Below are positions 7,311 through 13,836 of a DNA stretch of 32,118 bases, in pieces (positions within the stretch are counted from its first letter, which is position 1; every line of letters begins with the position of its first letter). The DNA lies in the NCBI GenBank assembly GCA_041178545.1, contig JBEGVB010000171.1, positions 1 to 32,118 of the forward strand, read 5' to 3'. This DNA comes from JBEATZ01 sp041178545. Lineage in GTDB: Bacteria; Planctomycetota; UBA1135; UBA2386. The notes beneath the pieces are model-generated. The model had not been told where the DNA came from. It was given only the letters and a program-made list of their open reading frames with translations, and did no database searches. Position numbers and translations under genes: made by a program.

Positions 7311-7919
7311 TCAGCGCGCGCCCCAGTAGCGGAGCACGAAGGCCGGCGGGATGTTGCGCAGCACGGGCCCCATGCGCTCGAAGTGGTCGAACCGTTCGGC
7401 CATTGCGTCGCGGAACCGGCGTGCGGACCGCAGCCCGTATGCATGCACGTACTGGAAGGTGCGGAAGTCGGCATCGGTGCCGCGCAGGCTGTGCACGATG
7501 CCGGTGATCACGGCATCCTGCACCTTGGCGGGCAGGCTCGCGAACGGCAGGCCCGACACGATGCGTGCAGGGAGCGGCAGGTGACGCTGCTGCAGGATCG
7601 ACTGGATGTCCGCGGCCGAGCCGAGGTGGAAGTCGAGCCTGGGGAAACGCTGCTTCAGCACGGCGTGGAAGGCGGGGCTGATCTCGATGCCGAGGTACCT
7701 TGCACTCGCGGGCAGCAGGTCCTGGATCACGGCCGTCATCGGCCCGGTGCCGGGGCCGAACTCCACCAGCAACTCCCCTGCGAGGTGGTCGATGCGCCCG
7801 ACCAGCGCGCGCGCCAGGTAGCGCGAGCTGGGGACGACGGCGCCCACGGTCGTGGGGTTGCGCAGGAACGCGCCGAGGAAGCCGAGTCCGTCGCGCAAGG
7901 GGGTTCGACGAGGGTTCAT
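7311..7919 (-). CDS. Class I SAM-dependent methyltransferase, PmtA-like (phospholipid N-methyltransferase type)
   Basis: 202 residues from ATG 7919 (MNPRRTPLRDGLGFLG). The N-terminus has the FLRNPTTVGAVVPSSRYLARAL segment found in PmtA-like phosphatidylethanolamine N-methyltransferases and their relatives. The SAM-binding motif I is LVEFGPGTGPMTAVI, followed by YLGIEISPAF, whose glutamate should hold the ribose, and VSGLPFASLPA as the motif IV region. The protein would methylate a membrane lipid or a related substrate at the inner membrane. An in-frame TTG at 7970 has a GAGGTGG just upstream and would overlap the ferredoxin gene by 14 bases; I preferred the ATG because family members start near there. 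The ferredoxin gene is upstream on the same strand and the propeller gene starts 12 bases downstream. Confidence 0.78.
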   Translation of the reverse strand: MNPRRTPLRDGLGFLGAFLRNPTTVGAVVPSSRYLARALVGRIDHLAGELLVEFGPGTGPMTAVIQDLLPASARYLGIEISPAFHAVLKQRFPRLDFHLGSAADIQSILQQRHLPLPARIVSGLPFASLPAKVQDAVITGIVHSLRGTDADFRTFQYVHAYGLRSARRFRDAMAERFDHFERMGPVLRNIPPAFVLRYWGAR

Positions 7920-7956
7920 GCTGGAGCCGGGGGTGCGTGCGTCCCCTGCGGTTGTT

Positions 7957-8250
7957 TCAGAAGACGCCAAGAACCACCTCGATCCTGCCGGTGCGCACCC
8001 GGGCCGAGCACGCCAGACGGAAGGTCTGGCCCACCCCCATGCGGCTCAGGGTCCCGGCCTCGTGTTCTGCGGGCGGCTCCAAGCCGTCCGGGGACACGAC
8101 CACCTGGACTGCGTCGGTCCCGCACATGCCGCGGGTACAGCCGGTGAGCACCTCGACCCCTGCCATCCCCGCGGCGGCGAGGAGGGTCGTCCCGGGTTGG
8201 ACGAACACCACCTTGCCGGCAGGCTGGAAGCAGACCTCGACGAGTGCCAT
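7957..8250 (-). CDS. [2Fe-2S] ferredoxin-like protein with Cys-to-Asp substitution
   Basis: 97 residues, cytoplasmic, full length for a plant/adrenodoxin-type ferredoxin. The fold signature is seen in VFVQPGTTLLAAAGMAGVEV, then the cluster loop TGCTRGMCGTDAVQV and the distal RLACSARV. The expected ligands are C-x4-C-x2-C plus a distal Cys. Here C38, C43 and C81 are present, but the third position is Asp46 (codon GAC on the minus strand). The protein may bind a cluster with an Asp ligand, use a different residue, or have lost the cluster. Some ferredoxin-like sequences are known with a non-Cys residue here, so it need not be dead. Start ATG at 8250; no Shine-Dalgarno. It diverges from the amidohydrolase operon and leads the methyltransferase gene. 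Confidence 0.8.
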   Translation of the reverse strand: MALVEVCFQPAGKVVFVQPGTTLLAAAGMAGVEVLTGCTRGMCGTDAVQVVVSPDGLEPPAEHEAGTLSRMGVGQTFRLACSARVRTGRIEVVLGVF

Positions 8251-8453
8251 GCGCGAGGGAGTCTAGGGACTCGGCTCGGACCGCCCAAGCCGACGCGCGG
8301 GAAAGGCAGGACCGGGAAGAACCCGCACGCACCACCGAACAGGGCGCATCCAACGGGACACGAAGCGCGCAAAAAGGTTTGGCGGGTTTCCACTGCACGC
8401 GCGTAGAAAGCGAACTCCCCGTCGACCCTGCCGACCTGCTCCTGCACACCCCC
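8251..8453. promoter_or_regulatory. Divergent promoter region for the amidohydrolase operon and the ferredoxin gene
   Basis: 203 bases between divergent starts, the only sizeable gap before the nine-gene operon. A weak sigma70-like pair is TTGGCG (8379-8384) and TAGAAA (8404-8409), with a long 19-base spacer. A small dyad GAGTC-TAGG-GACTC (8259-8272) lies next to the ferredoxin start. A-rich CAAAAAGG near 8370-8377 is the least GC-rich spot. None of these is strong on sequence alone. No Shine-Dalgarno precedes ATG 8454. Confidence 0.4.
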
Positions 8454-10163
8454 ATGCGGCGACCCAGCGGATTCGATTCGTTCCTCCCCCTGCTCGCAGC
8501 GGCGCTGCTCCACGGCGCGGCGCTCGCGCAGGAACCGGCCGAGAACAAGCCCGCGGAGACCCCGCCTGCTGCCGAACAGAACCCCGAGGCCCCGAAGCCC
8601 GCGGAACCGCCGCAGCAGCGCCCCCGCCGCCAGCCGCGCGCAGCGCAGCCCGTGGTGGTGGTCAAGGCAGGGCACGTGCACCCGGTCGCGGGTCCCACGA
8701 TCCAGAACGGGGCGGTGGTGATCCGCGGCGAGCGCATCCTCGCGGTCGGTCCCGCCGACGCAGTGCAGGTGCCGGAGAACGCCAAGGTGATCGAGTTTGC
8801 CGACGGCCACGTGTACCCGGGGCTCGTCGATGCACTGACGGATGCCTTCCTCGACGCCGGGCAGCGGGGCGACGGCAGCACGGATGCCGGCTCGGAACTG
8901 CGGGTGGTGATCCAGCCCCGCGGGGACGTGGAGGACAACCTGGCCGCGGCGGGCATCACGACCGCCTATGTAGGGTCGCGCAGCGCTGCCCAGTGGCGCG
9001 GGGTGGGCGCCCTCGTTCGCCCGACCGAAAATGGATACAAGTCCTTTCCTGACAAGGACAAAGCGGGCCTCCAGTTGCGCCTGACCATGGGCCCGGTGCC
9101 CTCCCACCCGATCCAGCGGTTGCAGCTGGCGGAGGGGGCGGGACAGGCCTTCGTGGGCCTCGAAGGCTACGAGAAGACGTTCACCGACCACGCCAAGGCG
9201 CTGGAGACCTACCAGAAGGACTACGAGGCATACCTCGAGCACTTCCGCAAGCAGAAGCCACCCGAGGCAAAGCCCGAGACCAAGGCTCCGGAGGGTGGCG
9301 AGAAGCAAGCTGCCCCGGCGGCACCCGCCCAAGGGACTCCGCCCGCCACGCCCCCCGCTGGCGAGGGCAATGGCCAGGGTCGCACCGGTGGGCGTCGCCG
9401 CGGCGGCGACGGTGGTGGCGGTGGAGGTGGCGGCGGCACTGCGGCCGAACTCGCGTTCCAGGACCCGCCCCCTGCTCCACAGCCAGCCCAGCAGCCCGCG
9501 CCGGCACCGGCCCAGGGCCCCGCGACCGGCGGCGAGCCGGCCAAGGAGGCCCCGAAGCCGCAGGCCAAGGCACCGGAGAAGCCCAAGTACCCCGCGCCGC
9601 CCGCCAAGGACCCGGTGAAGGAGAACCTGCTTGCCGTGACCAAGGGCAAGCTGCCCCTGCGCATCGAGGCCCACCGCGCCGACGAGATCCGCAGCGCACT
9701 GGCGATGGCGAAGACACGCGAGCTGCCGCCGGTGGTGCTGGAGTGCGCCTACGGGGCCGCCCCCATCGCCCGTGAACTCGCGGACGCGGGTGCAACGATC
9801 GTCCTCACCGACGTGCTGCCCGGCGAGATGCCGCAGCTCTACGAGGAGTTCGACGTGCCCGCGCTGCCGGCAGCGCTTGCTCGCGAGGGCGTTGCGTTCG
9901 CCATCGCGTCGGGCTCGGCGCGCCGCGGCCGCTGGCTGCCGATGATGGCGGCGCTTGCCGTCGGGCACGGCCTCGACGAGGCCACGGCCATCCGCTCGAT
10001 CACGCTCACGCCCGCCGAGATCCTCGGCGTGGCGAAGGAAACCGGCTCGCTGGAGCGCGGCAAGCTCGGTGACCTGCTGGTCACGGACAAGCCGCTGCTC
10101 ACCAGCGACGCCAAGGTGCTGCACGTGCTGTCTGCCGGCACGACGGTCTGGGAGGCCAAGTGA
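8454..10163 (+). CDS. Exported amidohydrolase-superfamily pseudoenzyme, gene 1 of 9
   Basis: 569 residues; signal peptide to about residue 25 (LPLLAAALLHGAALA), then a Pro/Glu/Ala linker to residue 65. The amidohydrolase beta-sandwich start (VVVVKAGHVHPVAG, NGAVVIRGERILAVG) and C-terminal signature (SITLTPAEILGVAKETGSLE) are clear. The metal site is degraded: the HxH position after PGLVDA is Leu128-Thr-Asp130, the second barrel His is replaced (VVLECAYGA) and the late Asp position is SGS. One barrel His may remain (EAHRADEIRSAL, H407). Between the helix ETYQKDYEAYLEHF and that strand lies an inserted low-complexity stretch of about 120 residues (265-388) rich in P, A, K, E with a nine-glycine run. 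It heads the operon; its stop overlaps the next start by one base. Likely non-catalytic; the original family hydrolyses cyclic or peptide amides. Confidence 0.85.
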   Translation: MRRPSGFDSFLPLLAAALLHGAALAQEPAENKPAETPPAAEQNPEAPKPAEPPQQRPRRQPRAAQPVVVVKAGHVHPVAGPTIQNGAVVIRGERILAVGPADAVQVPENAKVIEFADGHVYPGLVDALTDAFLDAGQRGDGSTDAGSELRVVIQPRGDVEDNLAAAGITTAYVGSRSAAQWRGVGALVRPTENGYKSFPDKDKAGLQLRLTMGPVPSHPIQRLQLAEGAGQAFVGLEGYEKTFTDHAKALETYQKDYEAYLEHFRKQKPPEAKPETKAPEGGEKQAAPAAPAQGTPPATPPAGEGNGQGRTGGRRRGGDGGGGGGGGGTAAELAFQDPPPAPQPAQQPAPAPAQGPATGGEPAKEAPKPQAKAPEKPKYPAPPAKDPVKENLLAVTKGKLPLRIEAHRADEIRSALAMAKTRELPPVVLECAYGAAPIARELADAGATIVLTDVLPGEMPQLYEEFDVPALPAALAREGVAFAIASGSARRGRWLPMMAALAVGHGLDEATAIRSITLTPAEILGVAKETGSLERGKLGDLLVTDKPLLTSDAKVLHVLSAGTTVWEAK

Positions 10164-11326
10164 TGTCGAAGGCCATGACGAGTTCGTTCCCGTGGATAGT
10201 TGCAGCGCTTGCTGTCGCACTGGCCGGAACCCAGGCGCGCGCGCAGGACGTGCTGGTGCGCGCCGCCAAGGTGGTGGTTTCGCCAGAGGTCGTGCTGGAC
10301 GACGGCGAGCTGCTCGTGCGCGGCGGCAAGGTCGCGTACGTGGGCAGTGAGATCCCTGCCGAGGCACGCCAGCGCGCGACGAAGATGGAGTGGCCCACGG
10401 CCACCGTGGCCCCCGGGATGGTGGTTGCGTTCGGCTGGCTCGGCCAGGAGGAACAACTGGGCGAACGCGCGACGGCGTTCACGCCGGAGTTGCGCGCTGC
10501 GGACGGGTTCGACCCGACCACCGAGGCGGTGCGTCGACTGCCCCACGAGGGCGTGACCAGCCACGGTCTGGCGCCCTCGTCGCGCAACGTGGTCGCCGGC
10601 ATCGGTGCACTGGTCAAGCCGGCTGGGGAGTTCGCGACCGTGCCAGCAGACGACCTGTTCCTCCACCTGTCGGTGGTCAAGCAGGCGCGCGACCAGGAGC
10701 GGTGGCCCACCTCGATCATGGGTGCGGCAGACCTGCTGCGCAGCACCTTCAAGGCAGCGGCGAACCCGGTGAGCGGCGACACGAGGCTGCGGCCCTTCCG
10801 CGAGGCCATGCAGGGCCAGCGGACGGTGTTCATCCACGCCAACACGCTCAACGAGCTGACGGTCGCGCTGGAGGCCTGCGCCCAGGCCGGCATCGCCCCC
10901 GTCGTCGTGGGCGCCACGGAAGCGGGCAAGTGCATCGAGTCGCTCAAGGCAGCGCGCGCGCGCGTGGTGCTGGGCACGGCCTCGCCCGACGCGAGGCTCG
11001 CGCAGCTCCAGCTGCCCGCGCAGCTCGAGGCGGCCGGCATCCCCTTTGCGCTCGCAGGTGACCCCACCACGCTGCGCTGGAGCGCGGCCATGGCGGTGCG
11101 CCACGGCGCCTCGCGCCGTGCAGCACTTGCCGCGCTCACGCGCGTGCCCGCGGAGATGCTGGGCATGCAGGAACGGGTCGGCAGCCTGCGGGCAGGCTGT
11201 GACGCGGACTTCGCGGTCTGGTCCGGCGACCCGGTCGAGCTGACCTCCGAACTGCTCGCCGTGCACGTCGACGGCACCGAGCGCCACCGCAAGGACTCCG
11301 CGGCGGCCGCCAAGGAGAACAACTGA
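10163..11326 (+). CDS. Exported amidohydrolase-superfamily pseudoenzyme, gene 2 of 9
   Basis: 387 residues with signal peptide WIVAALAVALAGTQARA. Recognisable superfamily parts are DVLVRAAKVVV, ELLVRGGKVAYVG, VAPGMV, and the C-terminal ALAALTRVPAEMLGMQERVG followed by CDADFAVWSGDPV. The HxH position is Phe90-Gly-Trp92, so the binuclear site cannot form normally; His225 (TVFIHANTLNELT) and Asp300 (LAGDPTT) may be remnants. It is the most compact chain of the set and lacks the low-complexity insert. ATG 10163 shares one base with the previous stop (TGATG), and GGGAGG at 10150-10155 is a good Shine-Dalgarno site; GTG 10160 is an alternative start. One base separates its stop from the next ATG. 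Predicted non-catalytic partner, exported across the inner membrane. Confidence 0.82.
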   Translation: MSKAMTSSFPWIVAALAVALAGTQARAQDVLVRAAKVVVSPEVVLDDGELLVRGGKVAYVGSEIPAEARQRATKMEWPTATVAPGMVVAFGWLGQEEQLGERATAFTPELRAADGFDPTTEAVRRLPHEGVTSHGLAPSSRNVVAGIGALVKPAGEFATVPADDLFLHLSVVKQARDQERWPTSIMGAADLLRSTFKAAANPVSGDTRLRPFREAMQGQRTVFIHANTLNELTVALEACAQAGIAPVVVGATEAGKCIESLKAARARVVLGTASPDARLAQLQLPAQLEAAGIPFALAGDPTTLRWSAAMAVRHGASRRAALAALTRVPAEMLGMQERVGSLRAGCDADFAVWSGDPVELTSELLAVHVDGTERHRKDSAAAAKENN

Positions 11327-11327
11327 G

Positions 11328-12545
11328 ATGAAGGCCCCGACGATCGCATTCGTACTGGCACTCGCAGCAGCTGCCGCGGCACAGGACGAGGTCCACGCGT
11401 ACAAGGCTGCACGCATCTGGCCCGCAGGCGGCGCGCCCCTCGAACCCGGCGTCCTCGTCGTGGTCGGTGGCAAGGTGGCCGCAGTGGGCGGCGCCGACAC
11501 CGCGATTCCCGAGGGTGCGACCGTGCACGACCTCGGCAGTGCGGTGATCACACCGGGCCTCGTCGACGCGAGCTGGCACCGTTCGGGCTCCGCCGAGGAC
11601 CGCAACGAGCAGTCCACCGAGGTCACGCCGCAGATGCGTGCGCTCGACGCGTGGGACCCGCTCGACCCGCAGGTGCGGCGTGCGCTGGCCGGCGGCGTCA
11701 CGACGCTGCACTGCACGCCCGGCAACCGCGCGGTGATCGGCGGCCTCGGGGTCGTCGTGAAGACGGTGCCCGGCCCCAACGGCTCGGTGGTGCTGGAGGA
11801 CGAGGTCTCCTTGCGCATCACCATGGGTGCCGAGCCCTCGATGGGCAACCGCGCGATCCGCGGCGGCTCCGTCGACTCGATCTACTACCGCCGCCCCACC
11901 ACGCGCATGGGCGTCGTGTGGGAGGTGCGCCGTGCCTTCAGCAAGGCACAGGACTACCAGCAGCGCACCATTGCCGAGGGTGCACCCCAGGACCCGGCGA
12001 TGGAGGTCCTCGTGCGCGCACTGCAGGGCAAGGTCACCGTGATCACCACCGCGCGGGCGGAGCAGGACATCCGCACTGCGCTGCGCCTCGCCGACGAGTT
12101 CGGCTACAAGACGGCCATCGACGAAGGGGTCGAGTCCCACGTGCTGGTGGACGAGCTCGCAGCCGCCGGCACCACGGTGCTGGTCGGCGCGCCGAGCGCC
12201 GACCGGGTGGCCGGTGCAGGTGGCGGCGACGGTGCCGAACCGCGCTGGAGCACGCTCTCGCGCCTCGCGGCAGCAGGCGTCCCCTTCGTGGTCACCACCG
12301 GCGGCAACGCAAACGCGCTCCCGCTGGGGCAGGAGGCCATGTTCGCGGTGCGGTTCGGCCTCACGCCCGAGCAGGCACTCGACGCCGTCACCCTCCGCCC
12401 GGCGAGGGTCCTGGGCGTCGACGACCGGGTGGGCTCGCTCGCACCCGGCAAGGACGCGGACTTCGTGGTCTGGAACACCGACCCGTTCGACCCGACCGCG
12501 GTCGCAACGGCTGTGCACGTCAACGGCATTCGCACTCAGGACTGA
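11328..12545 (+). CDS. Exported amidohydrolase-superfamily pseudoenzyme, gene 3 of 9
   Basis: 405 residues; signal peptide IAFVLALAAAAAAQ. Of the degenerate chains it stays closest to the canonical family: VITPGLVDASWH, LAGGVTTLHCTPGN, SLRITMGAEPSMGN, RRPTTRMGVVWEVRRAF, DAVTLRPARVLGVDDRVGSL, GKDADFVVWNTDPFD. Even so the ligands are gone: HxH is Ser82-Trp-His84, the lysine of the LK-x-A segment is Arg163, the first barrel His is Thr (VITTARAEQDI), the second lies in AIDEGVESH without the usual His, and the late Asp is in TTGGN. AAGGAG at 11312-11317 is a well-placed Shine-Dalgarno site. The stop overlaps the next ATG by one base. Predicted structural or regulatory subunit; weak residual activity cannot be excluded because His84 remains. 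Confidence 0.84.
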   Translation: MKAPTIAFVLALAAAAAAQDEVHAYKAARIWPAGGAPLEPGVLVVVGGKVAAVGGADTAIPEGATVHDLGSAVITPGLVDASWHRSGSAEDRNEQSTEVTPQMRALDAWDPLDPQVRRALAGGVTTLHCTPGNRAVIGGLGVVVKTVPGPNGSVVLEDEVSLRITMGAEPSMGNRAIRGGSVDSIYYRRPTTRMGVVWEVRRAFSKAQDYQQRTIAEGAPQDPAMEVLVRALQGKVTVITTARAEQDIRTALRLADEFGYKTAIDEGVESHVLVDELAAAGTTVLVGAPSADRVAGAGGGDGAEPRWSTLSRLAAAGVPFVVTTGGNANALPLGQEAMFAVRFGLTPEQALDAVTLRPARVLGVDDRVGSLAPGKDADFVVWNTDPFDPTAVATAVHVNGIRTQD

Positions 12546-13834
12546 TGATGAACAAGCACCTCCTCGGAGCCGCGATCGCGGCTGCACTCTCGCTGTCCCT
12601 CGCGGCCCAGGACACCGTCTTCGTCAAGGGCGGCAAGGTCGTCACCGTGAGCGGACCCGTCATCGAGAACGGCGTCGTCGCCATCGCCAACGGCAGGATC
12701 ACCAAGGTCGGCTCGGCCGACGAGGTCGAGGTGCCGTGGGACGCTCAGGTCGTCGACGCGACCGGCAAGGTCGTGATGCCCACCTGGGTCCTCGCGCACT
12801 CGCAGGGCAGCCTGCGCAGCGCCAACGAGAACATGCAGAACGTGCCGTACGTGTCGGTTGCCGACGCGATCGACCCGGCCAGCACGTTCTTCGAGGACTG
12901 CCTGCGCAACGGCGTCGGCACGATCCACATCCTGCCCGGCAACGCCACGCTGCTGGGCGGGATCGGCATGATCGTGCGCCCTGCGGGCAGGACGGTGGAG
13001 GACATGGCGGTGCGCACGCGCACGGGCGTGAAGCTGTCCCTGCAGGCCCAGGGCGGCGCGAGGCTGCAACAGGTGCGCAGGATGCGCCGCGCACTGGAGG
13101 AGATCCGCGAGTACCTCGCCGACTTCGACCGCCGCAAGGCAGAGTTCGAGAAGGAGAAGGCAGCGGGTGCCGTGCCTGCGGACAAGGAGTGGACCGAGGA
13201 GTACGACCGGCTGAAGAAGCCCGGCATCGACCTCGTGCAGAAGAAGCTCAAGGGCTGGCTGTTCGTTCCCTCCACCGCAGAGGTGGACGAGGCCCTGCGC
13301 CTTGCCGAGGAGCTGGAGCTCGCCGTCGTGGTGGGCCAGAACGTGGAGAAGGCTGCGGCCAAGCTCGCACGCTTCAAGGCGCCCGTGGTGCTCGACGAGA
13401 ACCTCGAGTTCTGGACGCGCGACGAGGAGACGGACGTGGAGCGCAAGGTGTGCACGCCGAAGCTGCTCGCGGACGCAGGCGTGGGCTTTGCTCTCAGCCT
13501 GGGCGCCAGCGGTCCCACCAGCTACCCGTGGTGGCAGCTCGCCACCTGCGTGCGCAACGGCGTCGACCGCAAGACTGCAGTCGAGGCGCTGACCATGGTG
13601 CCGGCCCAGATGCTCGGCATCGCCGATGACGTCGGCTCGCTCAGCGAGGGCAAGTTCGGCAACCTGCAGATCCTCAGTGGCGACCCGATGGCCGCCACCA
13701 CCTGGGTGGAGACGGTGCTGCTCGAGGGCAAGGTCGTCTACGAGCGCAGCAAGGACCAGCGGTTGCAGTACCTGCTCAAGGCACCCGAACCGGCGCCTGC
13801 CAAGCCCGCCAACACCGGCAACGGGGGTGACTGA
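12545..13834 (+). CDS. Exported amidohydrolase-superfamily pseudoenzyme, gene 4 of 9
   Basis: 429 residues with signal peptide LGAAIAAALSLSLAAQ. Superfamily segments: VFVKGGKVVTVSGP, VVAIANGRITKVGSADEV, LTMVPAQMLGIADDVGSLSE. The HxH position reads His85-Ser-Gln87 (VMPTWVLAHSQ), both barrel histidines are absent (WLFVPSTAEVDEA, VVVGQNVEKA), and the late Asp falls in SLGASG. Residues about 175-237 form a long, highly charged helical stretch (RRALEEIREYLADFDRRKAE) in the place where other chains carry low-complexity inserts, perhaps a coiled-coil contact. The protein ends in a short Pro/Ala tail. Two adjacent ATG codons (12545, 12548) are possible starts; the first overlaps the upstream stop. 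Two bases separate its stop from the next start. Confidence 0.82.
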   Translation: MMNKHLLGAAIAAALSLSLAAQDTVFVKGGKVVTVSGPVIENGVVAIANGRITKVGSADEVEVPWDAQVVDATGKVVMPTWVLAHSQGSLRSANENMQNVPYVSVADAIDPASTFFEDCLRNGVGTIHILPGNATLLGGIGMIVRPAGRTVEDMAVRTRTGVKLSLQAQGGARLQQVRRMRRALEEIREYLADFDRRKAEFEKEKAAGAVPADKEWTEEYDRLKKPGIDLVQKKLKGWLFVPSTAEVDEALRLAEELELAVVVGQNVEKAAAKLARFKAPVVLDENLEFWTRDEETDVERKVCTPKLLADAGVGFALSLGASGPTSYPWWQLATCVRNGVDRKTAVEALTMVPAQMLGIADDVGSLSEGKFGNLQILSGDPMAATTWVETVLLEGKVVYERSKDQRLQYLLKAPEPAPAKPANTGNGGD

Positions 13835-13836
13835 AC

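Noticed and set aside
9409..9440. Poly-glycine run in gene 1 as a sequencing or assembly error
   Set aside because: The frame is continuous through the run, codons vary (GGT, GGC, GGA), and similar Gly-rich loops occur in genes 8 and 9.
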